Assembly (NCBI RefSeq): GCF_002105155.1
Contig: NW_019028987.1
Coordinates: 426,501 to 490,500, forward strand
Source of the DNA: Lobosporangium transversale
Taxonomy: Eukaryota > Mortierellomycota > Mortierellomycetes > Mortierellales > Mortierellaceae
Reading direction: 5' to 3'
DNA length: 64,000 nt
Below, in pieces: positions 10,828-22,592 of the stretch. A model generated the notes under the pieces. That model saw nothing but the letters and a program-made list of their open reading frames with translations, was not told the DNA's origin and did not search any database. Every line of letters starts with the position of its first letter. Position 1 is the stretch's first letter. The position numbers were made by a program, and so were the translations under genes.

Positions 10828-13800
10828 ATGTCACAACTGCTTCGCGCAAAGGTCATCCGCCCAAGCTCCCACACATGGAGTTATGGATATACACGATACC
10901 GCACTACCTTCCTCAAACCTATTCCCACCCTGAAACCACGACTTCTCCTTCCCCTTGTGGACACTTCCCAGCGCCATTGTTTTTCTTCTTCCGCGTTCAA
11001 TAACAGTGGCAAAAATAGTGACAGGGATAATGGTGCGTCCAAAGTCCCCCTGAATGGTCAGTTCCTTCTTGTAGATACTATGCATGGGTTTAAGTGTACA
11101 TTTCCGAGAAAACTCGTTTCAATACGTGATTCATAGCCGTGGGTGGATAAAACTTTTTTTTTTTTTTTTTTTTTAGCGTTAATTCAATGATCTAATTAAA
11201 AAATCAAAATCATATGCCAAACCAACTAGAAACGCGCTGGAATGATATAAAATCCTCTGTCATGGTGCTTGTTGGTGTCTGTTCTGCTTATTTGATGCCC
11301 AAAAAGGCCGTGTCTTGTGAAGAAGCAAAAAATACCAAGGCTCCCATTTTGGAGCTTAAAGATAATCCGTTAAAGAGTAAAAAAGATGCAGATAGTGAGG
11401 GTAAAGGTGAAGATAAAGATAAGGAGGAAGGGGATATCAAAATCAACTTGCCCGGATCACTTCCTTCCATCTCTATTCCCAAGATGCCAGAGTTACCTCA
11501 TCTCTCACTGCATAACCTCATGGATAGGATGCAAGATCTGGGTGAGAAGATTGGTGAAGAGATCATTGGACGCGTCCCTACCCTGGCAGATTACTTTGCA
11601 GCCATCGATGCTATCAGAACAGAGCTTCAGCTCGGAGATGGTTCGCTCTATCAGACAATCGTTACTAACATGCAGGATAGCAGCAAGAACCCGGAAATCC
11701 AGCTTGATGCGACCGTAAGGTCAGTAAAACGCGGAGCATGAAAAAAAATAATAATAATAATAATAATCAAAACTACATCATGAGTCCAAAAGACATGTAA
11801 TTCCTTAGAAAGTGAACGGTTTACTTAAGTAATACTTTAAAAATAAAATCAGGCAAGGAAATGATCTTTGTCCACAGGAAGTCGCGTTCATGGCTGCTCG
11901 AAGGAGAAAAATGAGGAAGGCATTTGCAAAGTTCATCGGCGTCAAAGAATCTGAGGTTCATGAGAACGACATTCCTGTAGTGGCACTCGCTGGAAGGTAT
12001 AGCTTATATTGAAAGCCATCCTGCTTCCATGATCTGCAGGTTTGGTATATGATCAAACACGTTCATTTGTATGCTTCCTTAGTCTTACCAACCTTTTCCC
12101 TGGGTTTAGCGGCGGTGGGTATCGAGCTATGATATCGTCATTAGGCTATATGACTGCAGCAAAGAAAACCGGACTCTTTGATTGTGCCATGTACATGGCT
12201 GGCGTCTCGGGAAGTTGTTGGATGATTGCACAATACATGACATTGGGACAACGGTCATTCACAAAGACACTCGAGCATTTCAAACAGTCACTCAACATCC
12301 CAATCGATCACTATCCATCCTTTATTCACACCTTGCTCAGCAATCCAGGAGCGGCTCAGTTGATTCTAGAAGGTATCGTTCAAAAATATAGCAATGGCCG
12401 CAACCTCACATTGGTGGATGCCTTTGGCACGGTACTTGCATCGCGACTCCTGATCCATCGCGAAAGAGATGGAGATAATGGCGAGTGGGTTGACCCACTG
12501 GATTTTAAGCTTTCACAACAGAGTCGCTGGACCAATTATGGTGATCAACCCTTACCTATATATACTGTTGTATCCCATGTTCTCCCAAGCTCTATGCCTG
12601 AACGTCTCGGAGAAGGAGACATTATTGTCGACGATGATATTGATAAAGATACAGAGACACACTACTACCAATGGTTTGAAGTGACTCCCTATGAGTTTGG
12701 CAGCGAAGAAACCTGTGGTAAGCGTCCCTTTTTTGAATTCTATTCACCATTTTCTACAGACTCTATGGTGATTGTGATATGTTTGTGATGACGCTCATTT
12801 TTCTCATCCCATGCTCCCTAGCCTGGATCCCTACTTGGTCCTTCGGCCGTCGCTTCGTTGCTGGGAAGAGTATCGAAAGGCTTCCAGAGACTAGCCTTGC
12901 TATTCTTTTGGGAACTTTCGGATCTGCTTTTACTGCCACAATGGCTGATTATTACAAGGAGGTGCGGCCACTCTTGAACAAGACCATCTCCGACTCTATG
13001 GACTCCTATATCAATGAGGTCAGCAAGATGCGCATATTTTAAAGGATAAAGTATCATCTCAGAATAAGCCTACTAAAGAATTCAACCAGCACTCTTGCTA
13101 CTGATGATATTAGTATTTGGACAACATGTCACAAATCCATCCACTATCACCGTCCTGCTTTCCAAACCCGATTTACAAACTCCCAGACCCTGAGATCGAG
13201 GCAGAGGCTTTTTCACAAAGAGAAAACATCTACTTGAACGATGCTGGGATGGATAACAACCTGCCACTTTATCCATTATTACGCCCAGGCCGGAACGTTG
13301 ATATTGTTTTGGCATTTGATAGCAGTGCTGATATTGAAAGTGTTCCATGGTTTGAGAAGGCCGGTAAGGATTCTGTGGCTCGATTGAAAGAGTGGAAAAA
13401 GAAATTGTCAGAAGAATCTCAAACATATTTTATTTTGTTGTTTGATGCGATATAGATGAGTATGTGAAGAGGCGAGGCATTGAACGTTGGCCACCCATTT
13501 CCAAGACAAGGGCGGAACAACTGGCAAAGCAGGAAGAAGGCTCCCCCAGAAAAATGAAACATGTGGAGATCTTCCACGGCATTGTAGCAGAGAATCGTGA
13601 TGCTGATCATGTCGTACCAAACGAGGATGGATCACCAACGCAAGGTCCGTCGCGTTCCTCATCCAAGGATACTTCTTCCAACCAGAATATCAACGTGCAT
13701 CCTATTACTCTGGTTTACTTTCCATTAATTCCTAATGAAGAGTACCAAGGTGATTTTAATCCTGCTCTAATTCCTTTTTGCTCAACATTCAATTTTGAAG

Positions 13801-13994
13801 TCAAGCAAGATGAGGTTACTCTTTTGGCTGGCCTTGGAGAGACAAATTTCTACAAAGGCCTGGAGGATATTAAGAAAATCATGAAAGAAACATGGCTTCG
13901 CAAGAAAGCTGAGAGGTTGGAGCACGAAAAGCAAGAGAAAAAAAGTCGTAGACATCACCATACGGATTCAGTTTCTGAAACCCCAAAAAATTAA
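10828..13994 (+). CDS. Cytosolic-PLA2-like phospholipase with mitochondrial-type leader
   Basis: Seven exons (10828-11056, 11230-11719, 11853-11996, 12110-12717, 12822-13018, 13114-13363, 13456-13994) give 818 residues, all phases matching. The lipase core is of group IVA PLA2/lysophospholipase B type: SGGGYRAM (oxyanion loop), then GVSGSCW holding the nucleophile serine, and a late NDAGMDNNLPLYPLL segment with the catalytic aspartate. The enzyme should cleave acyl chains from glycerophospholipids. Two introns cut exactly in motif codons (AG|C in SGGG, G|AT after FEKA), which helped confirm the joins. The first 60 residues are rich in Arg, Ser and Thr with almost no acidic residues, a mitochondrial presequence pattern; mitochondrial cPLA2 homologues are, to my knowledge, known in Aspergillus. 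No C2 domain is visible. The C-terminus is basic and His-rich. Confidence 0.9.
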
Positions 13995-14332
13995 ATCGCC
14001 TAACAACTTCGAACATCATTCTTTCTACATCCCGTTCGGGCCGTAGCTTGATTTACCAGAGCTCGGTTCTAAACATTCATCAAATATTCATGCTAATGAT
14101 GTTAAAAAATTTGTAATTTTATCCTGCTGTACAATGTGGTGAATGATGATCTAAAATTGACTAACGACCGTAAACCTCTTCCTCTAGCAAATTATATACT
14201 CCTTCTATGCATTTTTTTTTTTTTTTTTTTTTTTTTTTTGAGTACGGCTGACGGCAATGATTTGCCATCAGCCACCTAAAGCTTGCATTTCCACCCTTCC
14301 TGCTTTCCCTTGTTCCTCTTGATAACAATCCA
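13995..14332. other. Convergent 3' spacer
   Basis: This separates the 3' ends of the phospholipase and mL40 genes. It contains a T run at 14212-14239 and A/T-rich 3' UTR sequence. I see no gene. Confidence 0.6.
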
Positions 14333-14860
14333 TCATGCCTTCGGAGCAGTATTTACTGTCTGACGGTAGTTCCAGATCTGTTTTGGAGGGGTATCCGTGA
14401 GAGTTCTGAGTTGCCTTGGGAAGACAGCATTTCTTTCCTTAGTCTGTGAGTGCTTGAAGAGTGCAGGGCTAATGGCTTCGAGTTCAGCATTGGCCTTACG
14501 CATCATTTCAAACTTTCTAGCGAGCCCCTTCTCCTGTTCCTGCTTTCGCTGCTGACGGACTAACTTCCATGCACGTTCGATCGTCTCGTGGCGTTCAAGG
14601 TCCTCGGGCGACATGCGGACAGGTGGTCTAGGAGGAACATCAAAAAGGACCTTCTTGATGAGATCATTCCTGGCATCGCCGTTGAGTGAAGTGGAATTTC
14701 CCTTCTTCCCACCAGGACGGCCAGCAGCGCGCATAATACTGCTGTTAGCAGCGACAGCTGCACGGGCGAATGGCGATGACATGGCTTGAAAAGGACTGTA
14801 TGAGTTGCTGGTGTGAGTAGGGAAAGTGCGAACTGGAGTTGTGGAAGGAAAGTATGGCAA
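14333..14860 (-). CDS. Mitochondrial ribosomal protein mL40
   Basis: A 175-residue, single-exon protein. The first ~50 residues are rich in Ser, Thr, Arg and Ala and lack acidic residues, as expected for a mitochondrial presequence. The body matches the mL40 (MRPL40, yeast Mrpl28) pattern: DLIKKVLFDVPPRPP, then a long basic helix with RHETIERAWKLVRQQ, and near the end FPRQLRTLTDTPPKQIWNY. The protein is a component of the large mitochondrial ribosomal subunit. The family call is from recognition of this conserved block, not a search. It is transcribed divergently from the RRM splicing-factor gene across only 142 bp, so the two likely share a promoter region. Confidence 0.75.
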   Translation of the reverse strand: MPYFPSTTPVRTFPTHTSNSYSPFQAMSSPFARAAVAANSSIMRAAGRPGGKKGNSTSLNGDARNDLIKKVLFDVPPRPPVRMSPEDLERHETIERAWKLVRQQRKQEQEKGLARKFEMMRKANAELEAISPALFKHSQTKERNAVFPRQLRTLTDTPPKQIWNYRQTVNTAPKA

Positions 14861-14904
14861 CAGAAAACAGAACTTTGTTTACTTATTTTGTGTTAAGGGT
14901 CTTG

Positions 14905-14910
14905 CACGTG
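14905..14910. promoter_or_regulatory. CACGTG E-box in the mL40/RRM bidirectional promoter
   Basis: A CACGTG palindrome stands near the middle of the 142-bp spacer between the mL40 start (14860, minus) and the RRM gene start (15003, plus). A short T tract follows it. Confidence 0.45.
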
Positions 14911-15002
14911 AACGCCTTTTTTTTTTTTTAGTTCCACATCGCTCAGATTTCTCAGATTTCAACCTTCTTCATCCTAAATCCTTTTATTCTCATCACCACA
15001 AT

Positions 15003-16840
15003 ATGAGCGAACAAGCCTACACTGATTCTGAACATCGCGGTCGTGCCGATAGCCCCGCTAGCTCAAGATCGAGATCACCTCGTCCAAGGAGTCGCTCGCC
15101 TGCCCGCGCCACGTATGTTTCTTTATCCAGTCTTCTCCCAGCTACCCTGATTATGATTCGCACATAGACTAAGGAGGTCACTGTCTTGCGTGAGCGATCC
15201 GTACGATCACAGCAGCATTCATTCATTTTTATAAATCCATGACAAACCTCCTGGAACTTCATCGACATTGCCATGGATGTACCATCTATTTAATCAACAT
15301 GTATCGTTGTCACCAATTTTTCGGCAGCTGAGCGGCTCCTTACTTATCTCAACCCCCCTTTCTTTACTTCGAATATCAGAAATGCTGCCGACAATGACGA
15401 TTCAGTCAATCCAGGAAACAACCTCTTTGTCAATGGTCTCTCCAACAAGACTGATCAAGCGGATCTAGAAGATTTGTTTGGAAAATACGGCAAGGTGAGC
15501 ATCTATCCTCTTTTACAACCGCACCTACTTGACAACGACGCTTTCAGTGGACAGGTTTTGAAAACAGCAGATCGACTGGCTTGTTTTGGTCGACCCGTCC
15601 ATTTCGTCATTAGTTGGCAAGAAAATTTAGAAAGAAAAAAAAAATAGTCGTCTCCTAAATTTCTGTTGATTATGGAATGTGATTAACTGCTTTGAGAGGG
15701 GATCAACAACATCAATATCAATAGTTGCTATACCCTTAGCTACACAAAGGCAATCGTGGTCATTCTGAGAAACAGTTTTTGAACAGGTTGTCGTATTACA
15801 TTTTATTGGGCACTTACTGGGTTAGGTCGAAAAAGTTCAAATCATGTATGATCCACACACTCGGGAATCTCGTGGTTTCGCCTTTGTTACTATGGTCCGC
15901 TCTGAAGATGCTGAGGCAGCAATGCAGGTATTGAGTGGATTCGAGCTTCATGGTCGTGCCATGTCTGTTAGTATGGTAAGAGCATGTATTCATATGAATT
16001 TATTCTTAAGATGAGAAACTGAACCAGGTTATTACTTAGATACATCTAATCAAACAAATATTATTACCCATATCCATTAGGCTCGCCGTGGTCGTGCTAG
16101 AACCCCTACTCCAGGCCAATATCGCGGACCTCCTAAACGTGAGAGGGGCATGGGTATGCCCCATCCCTATGGTATCACTTCTTGAGAGATGATGGCGAAA
16201 CGCTCTCGCCTTTATTGCGAACGCTAATTTGTTTAACTATGAGGCTTCTTTTTGCTTGCATTCTATAGAGCGCCGTGGTGATAGGTTCGATCCTCGTTAT
16301 GTCCCTCGCGGGCCTGATCCAAGGGAATATAGAGGTGGTCCTGCACGCGAGTATGCTCGCCCTGCTCCTTATGACAGGTATGACCGATATGATCGAGGCG
16401 ATCGTTATGATAGGTAGGGTATCCGAACAATTTGTCAAAGGCTTGGGGGCAGATTGACAGAAATAGAAATCAAAGCCATGATCTTCTTAGCTGTTGTTTT
16501 GCCCACATGCTCTTGGTACCTTGCCAGGGCTCTTTCATCATTTGAACTATCATATCGCAGTGCTTCCCTAATGTCTTTTGGTTTGTGTGTTGCATGTTTA
16601 AATACGCCATTTTCCTTTGCGCCTGTGGACTCACGGAGTGTTTGTTTGTTTTTTTTTTTTATTTTTTTTTATATTATTTATAGATGGATGGGAGGTCGCC
16701 CAAGATATGAGGATCGCCCTCCTCGCGACTATAGACCCACTCCCTATGACATGGGTGGACGTGGCTATGATGATAGGGCCATGTACGATCGTGGTTATGA
16801 ACGTCGTCCACGCTACGATGAAAGATATGATCGCTACTAA
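15003..16840 (+). CDS. RRM/SR-type splicing factor, Tra2-like
   Basis: Six exons (15003-15112, 15380-15494, 15826-15975, 16081-16171, 16269-16413, 16684-16840) give 255 residues. The N-terminus has a short RS segment (SSRSRSPRPRSRSPAR). One RNA-recognition motif follows, with RNP2 as LFVNGLSNKT and RNP1 as RGFAFVTM. After it come an RRGRARTPTPGQYRG linker and a long tail of Arg, Tyr, Asp and Gly (YDRYDRYDRGDRYDR). The order RS-RRM-linker-RS/RGY resembles transformer-2/SR factors, which activate exon inclusion in the nucleus. The intron between RNP2 and RNP1 (15495-15825) cuts between K and V in GKYGKVEKV. Six exons in a 255-residue protein, with introns of 97-331 bp, leave room for auto-regulatory splicing, a habit of this family, but nothing in the sequence proves it. 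Confidence 0.88.
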
Positions 16841-16981
16841 ATCTGTGACATTAAAACAACGATGGGTCTTGTTGGTGCCTCATCACGATTTCCGTGTTTT
16901 TTTTTCTTCCTACTTCCTACTTCCTACTTTGACTGAGTGACCAAGTGAGCCCTCTTCGACCATGCAAAACCAAATGCCGGC

Positions 16982-17017
<36 letters not shown>

Positions 17018-18376
17018 AAAAAAGAAAAAGAAAAAGAAATTTTAGTTGTATACAGTTTCATGAACTGGAGGGCCACTTTACAGCAACTCCAACAGAGCAA
17101 TCCAAGCATCCAATCAAATGACTCATTTCTTTTCAATTGACAGAATAAACAACGGATAAAGAACCGACCATAGTATTTCGAAAACGTCAAATCTTGGATA
17201 CTAGGATAATCATGCAACTTTCGCTTCGTCTCATCAACGATCGACCTTAATGTTCAAATTCGTCTACACTTTGTTTTGTACCAACTGTGAATGCCATCGC
17301 AGCAGCTGAGAAAATACATCTCTAAATGACAATTTCGACCCTCCTCTGCTTTTTAAGTATCTATGACACAGAAGAGAAGAAAAGGCTTGTGTATGAGCTT
17401 TATCTGAGGTATATTGTTATTGGGTAGGGTAATGATCTTTAAGGATACGAGCATCACAGCCTATAAGCCCAGATGATAAATCAGAATAGACATTAGACCG
17501 GCTTTGCTACTTTACCTATAAAAGAGTGAGAGAGGAAAGAAAAGGGAAGGGGAAATGAAAACGAGGATATCAGGTAGGTTGAAGGGTATTATTTATGGAG
17601 ATTTGTTGGTTAGAGAAAGAATAAGCTGGTTCATCATTCAAACTTATTTTTGTTGAATCAAAATGTCAATAAAGAATATGGGGTAGTTCGTTGATGTGTA
17701 AATTAAAAGGCTTCGATGTATGCAGTGAGTGGATGTCTATGATTCCTTTGCAGGCATAGTGTGTGCAGGAAATGTGCAATCCTTGTTGTGGCGGGGCCGT
17801 GATGTTTAGAAGACTGTCCAGTCATCTTGTCAGATCCGCACCACAGAATATCGAGTGATCTAATGTGTTTTGGGAGCTACAGTTGACAGATTAGGATTAG
17901 AGAGAAAGAGCATCATGATTCATAATTTTTTTTTTTAAAAAAAAAAAGACCAAGAGAGACTAAGGATGACATGTAATGCAATACACCTACCATTTTATAT
18001 TATCCATGTACATACATGTACATGTGTTTACACATCATTGTACCTGACCCCTGTGTTGCTTCACTTCTCAAACATTTATTCAAAAAAAGTTTAAAAGTCT
18101 TGTCTTTCTGTCTTTCTATCTTGTCTTTACTTCCTCATACAGCATCCCTACATTCTCTGTCTCATTCCTTTACTCATACCCATGCTCATTCATACACACT
18201 AATTGCTTGCATGCAAACAATTCAAATTCAAGTTTGAATTTATTTTTTTTTTATTTTATTTTATTTTATTTTTTTTTTTTCAGGAACAAGCTCTTTCCCT
18301 TATATTTGTATTTTCTTTTTTTTTTTTTTTTTTTTTTTTCTACACTCCTCACCATTGATTGATCAATAACATAATA
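16841..18376. other. Intergenic region, 1.5 kb
   Basis: I see no gene here. It holds an A31-class tract near 16983-17013, a perfect T11/A11 junction at 17926-17947, and repeated T tracts with TTTTA units at 18240-18340 just upstream of the mucin gene. These are likely its promoter and leader. Confidence 0.6.
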
Positions 18377-21190
18377 ATGAAAACTTCATCCATTGTGACG
18401 CTGTCTGTCGTTGTGGCAGCAACAATCGCTTTTATTCCCCTACTTTGTCACGCTCAACATCATATTAAAGCGCAGGCACAGACGCCACAGGCACCACAGA
18501 TACGGCCTCGACTCTTCCTTCATCGCCGGAGGTGGTCTAATCCCCATACCCATGACGATCGCTATAACATCCAACGGTTTCCTGTGATCGTAAACGAGAA
18601 GCGAGGCCTGGACCATGGCCGCGATGAAACCACCACTCCTACAGCTACTGAAGGTAAGCCATTTGTTCGACATTTCTTTTTTTTTTTCCCTTTTTTTTTT
18701 TCTTTTTTTCTCTCTTCTTTTCAGTCGGAGTACTGAAAACTGTGAAACTATAGCTTGTCATTATCGGCCATATCTATCCCTAGCCCCTCTCCCCCCCCCC
18801 CCCCCCTCCCAAAAAATAAGAGAGAGAGAATGGAGAAGAAACGTTAGTAAGTTGGTAGGGTAGTAGACAAAAGCATGATTAAAAAGTCGATGAAGTGCTA
18901 TTTCGCCTTCATTTCCTTTGACGTATGACCTTTGTAATTTTTTTTTTTTTGGTCAACATTCATCGGTCGTATAACATGTAAACACACACAAACAGCTTTA
19001 GTGCATCTGCAGCATTAAAATTGTTGAAAGTAAAAAATTACATATTTGTTGGTTGAGGATTGTTGAGGTGGTAACATCATCTCTATTTCCATTTAAACAT
19101 TCCCCACATTCACACATTTGCACACATACACACACAATAAAAAAAGCAATATATCTGCAGCGCTGTACTTCGGGTCCGTTTGAGATGACATGCCGTTAGC
19201 TGTAACCTTATTATGTACAATTCTACACACTCCCCTCGTCTTCCCCTCCCCCCTTTTTTTTTATTTAATGAATGAAAGGACATTGACTCCCTAAAATGGG
19301 AGCACACGTATTCGCCGTATGCATAGTGTTCACTCTTTGCATAAATATCCCCCCATCTCATTTGAAACACCATGGCCTTTGATCGTGGTGGCTTCACACA
19401 AATTAGATTTTCCACGTCCCTGGCATGGGTTTTCTTGATCAGTGACCAGATCGGAGATCAGATGTGTGTTGTAAGTTTGTACTCCCAAACACGAAAGAAT
19501 GAGCGAATCTTTTCCGCCTCATCATCTGCAAATCCCTAGAAAAGAGCCCTGCCACACAACAAATAAACAAATCCAGGGAACGCGTCTTCCTACAGTTTGT
19601 TGTTTACGTGTTCATTTATTTACATCTGCACACAAACTCACCTTTGTTTGCCTTTGTTATTTTTATCAATCCAACCTCATCCTCATAATCGCCATTCTGT
19701 CCATAAATAACTGCCATAAACAGTTCTTTCTTCTGGTCCAGGTCCTACTTCCACAGCAACTGAGGTGACAGCCCCTACATCAACGACTGCTGACAATCCT
19801 ACAACCTCAATCTTCAGTAGCACTAACAGTAATTACTAAATACTATTGGATCGTCGCATGCTGCCCCCTTGTCATTATCCGATTCTATCATCTAACCATA
19901 CATTATTATTTTTACTATATTTTATTTTATTTTATATTTAATGTGCCTGGAATTCTTCTACTTACATACTAGATATTACTCCTTCTCTTTCTTATTCCTC
20001 CTCTTCTGTACCACAAACAACAGTCGAACCGACATCTAATTTAGTTCCTCCGCCTGAATCAACAACTGAGGCCCCGTCAACAGCCACTACTCCGGTAGAA
20101 CCAACGGTGACCACCGTCACCACCGACCCCCCTATTTCGACAACGGATGAGACGACCACAACTGTCCCTCCAGTGACTGAGCCACCAACAACACCACCCA
20201 CCATTCCACCTACCATTCCACCCATCAGTCCCCCTACTAATCCGCCCTCCAGCCCATCCTCAAATCCATCTCTTCCTGCCACTCGGCCACCTCGACCCAC
20301 AAATACCAAATCTAGTGATGGAGGAAATAGTGGTGGAAAGTTGCCTAGCGAGCCTTCAGCAACGTCCTCAGATGTTTCAGCCACACCTTCAGATGGAGCA
20401 TCCTCTGGAAGTAGTTCTTCAAGTAATAAAACTGCTATAACGATTGGAGCAGTTATTGGCGGCATCGTTGTTGCTGGTGGTATCGGCGTCTGGATCTTCC
20501 GCAAATGGAAACTCACGGTATGTTTTTTTTTTTTTTTTTTTTTTTTTTGAAAGATGTTTTCACTATTTGAGGGCATTCATTGACATTCTCCGCTTTTATC
20601 AATACTTGTGTAAATAGCCATCTAGACAGTTCAAGACTAAGATTAGAACTTCAGGACCGGGCGGCATTGGTAGCGCAACGGTAGGATCTTCTCCTAGTGG
20701 TGATGTTGTGGAAGACAACTACACTGACATTTTCCGGCCAATAGTTCATGATTCTGCACTCGCTGCGTCATCCATGATGAGTCCAGGAACTGCAACAGGA
20801 GCTGGAGCATCGATAGCAGGATCATCACCTCCTCTTCCACATCAGCAGTACCACCCATATGATCAGGCAATGTATGATCAGACAATGTACGATCAAACAA
20901 TATACGACCGGGCAATATTCGATCAAGCGCAGCATATGAGCATGTCTAGTTCTGGAGCGACTGTACCCGATTACGGTCAGTACCGATATGCTCAAGCTTC
21001 ACCGACCCCTGTGTTGAGTAACCACCAAGTAAATGGAAGCGGCGCGTATGATTCAGGTGTACATGATGCAATTATTGGAGGTCACGTACATGGATCGGGT
21101 GCTCAAGGCGGTCATCCAATTGCGCATCCGTACACCTCACAAGACTACAGTGGACACGATGATCATTTTTTACGCGAACTACGTGAATAA
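18377..21190 (+). CDS. Mid2-like single-pass membrane mucin / wall sensor candidate
   Basis: Four exons (18377-18653, 19742-19828, 19973-20517, 20618-21190) give 493 residues. It starts at the ATG of MKTSSIVTLS, which opens a signal peptide. The ectodomain is a Ser/Thr/Pro-rich, likely heavily O-glycosylated stalk (TTTPTATE, PPTIPPTIPPISPP). A single membrane span follows (AITIGAVIGGIVVAGGIGVWIF) with a basic stop-transfer FRKWKL. The cytosolic tail has a tandem pentapeptide array (YDQAM YDQTM YDQTI YDRAI FDQA) and is rich in Gly, Ser, His and Tyr. The layout equals that of fungal Mid2/Wsc-type wall-stress sensors, but there is no WSC cysteine domain, so the sensor role is inferred from architecture. 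Intron 1 is unusually long (1,088 bp) and joins two stretches of matching Thr-rich composition with correct phase. Confidence 0.75.
20866..20937 (+). repeat. 15-bp coding tandem repeat (YDQxM units)
   Basis: Five imperfect copies of a unit like tatgatcagacaatg lie in the cytosolic tail of the mucin-like gene. They encode YDQAM, YDQTM, YDQTI, YDRAI and FDQA. Divergence is mostly at third positions, which suggests selection on the peptide. Confidence 0.85.
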
Positions 21191-21768
21191 TATCCCAAGA
21201 TTAGACAGATAGAAAATGTTCTCATTTCATAAAGCATTTTATTCTCGATAGCTTCATTTTTTGAAAATACCTCATTATCATCATCATCATCATCATCAAA
21301 AAAAAAAAAAAAAAAAAAGCCAATACTGCTTCATTGCATCAGTTATATCCTTAATACAATATACTTTGAGCAGAAATTTTGCAAACGCGTACCCCCGAAG
21401 AAAGATAGGTTGTTAAAATAATACCCTTGCGTAGATTGCGCCGCCTTTGAACCAGTCCCTGGCTTTACTGTTTAACATTTAGCCGCATTGCAAGTAAAAC
21501 AAAGACTTCCGGTTCTTTCTCTGTCTGCTGCACGGGGGTATGAGGACATGATGATTATCTTGATCGCTTTACACATGCTTGTGCTGTTGAAAATTGTTCG
21601 ATGGGCGCGGTTCTTAGTCATAGTCCTAATACCAATCATGTTTAAAAAAAAAAAAAAAAAAAGCCTTGGCATTATATTGTCTTCTGAGTAAAGACGCGTC
21701 TAGGTTTTCCCAAAACAAGAACGGGATCATCATCATGTCATGTATAAAGTGTGCTTTGACCACTTTAC

Positions 21769-21801
<33 letters not shown>

Positions 21802-21860
21802 CAAGCGGAGTCATTCTTCTTTCATAGAACAAAAATGTTCCAAGATTTATGATATTATTC

Positions 21861-21909
<49 letters not shown>

Positions 21910-22009
21910 TATAAATAGTCCTTAGTTGTCCGCCTACTTTTCCATTTTTTATCTTAATTTCTTACATCGATCCATAACAAACTTTACACACCATTTCAAA
22001 TTTATAATC
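21191..22009. other. Intergenic region with microsatellites
   Basis: The region contains an (ATC)8-class microsatellite at 21275-21299 running into an A tract, an A20-class tract near 21643, a T32-class tract at 21769-21801 and a T13/A33 junction at 21861-21906. The promoter of the small stress-protein gene must lie in the last 100 bases. No gene is seen. Confidence 0.6.
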
Positions 22010-22118
22010 ATGTCTGAAAAACTCTCCAACACTTATCAATCTGCCGTTGGTTCCGCCAAGCAGGTAAAAAAAAAAAAAAAAAAAAAATTATGAAGTATTT
22101 TGTGGGCTGAAAATAATC

Positions 22119-22160
<42 letters not shown>

Positions 22161-22400
22161 GGTTTATAGTCTGTCGGCGATGCTACTGGAAAGCACAATC
22201 TTGCTAGCTCAGGTGCCGCTGAAAAGGCAGAAGCTCAAAGCAAGCAGCAGGCAGCCGATGCCGAAAGCTGCGCTCATGGTACCGCCAACAACATCAAGGG
22301 AGGTGCCCAGAAACTTGCTGGCAGTGTTGCGGGCGATGAATGGCTCCGTACAAAGGGACATGGCAACGCAGCCAAGGGAGATGCTCAGCGCAATCTCTAA
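22010..22400 (+). CDS. Small CsbD/Hmp1-like stress protein
   Basis: Two exons, 22010-22063 and 22170-22400, encode 94 residues. The correct frame was hidden because exon 1 is only 18 codons. The protein is hydrophilic, rich in Ala, Gly, Lys and Gln, with the repeated helix-turn style of CsbD-like proteins: YQSAVGSAKQSVGDATGKHN, then AEAQSKQQAADAE, then NIKGGAQKLAGSVAGDE and GNAAKGDAQRNL. Fungal members are named after Ustilago Hmp1, reported to bind mismatched and cruciform DNA, and others are stress-induced. Which role applies here cannot be told. The 106-bp intron is almost wholly homopolymer (A23-class, then T13/A26) yet has clean GTAAAA and TATAG ends. Confidence 0.78.
22064..22169 (+). 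repeat. Homopolymer-dominated intron with T13/A26 junction
   Basis: The intron of the small stress-protein gene contains an A tract right after the donor and a T13/A26 palindromic junction at 22119-22157 close to the acceptor. It leaves only about 40 bases of complex sequence. Confidence 0.8.
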
Positions 22401-22592
22401 ATGGATTATATGCTTCATCTGAGCAAACATTTGTTAATAACGGCATGCACATGTTATTGCAAGCTTTGTAAATATTTTTTGTAAAAAAAAATAAAGCCGT
22501 GATCACTTTATTCCTAAAAAAGTAAAACGTAAATCTACATGAACAAAAAAGAAAACATCAATCAACTACTACTATAGTAAAGTTGTTTCTTT

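Noticed and set aside
19110..19415. Minus-strand frame of 101 codons inside the long intron of the mucin gene
   Set aside because: Part of it looks protein-like, but it starts at a non-ATG codon, has no motif and lies antisense in an intron. I could not support a gene.
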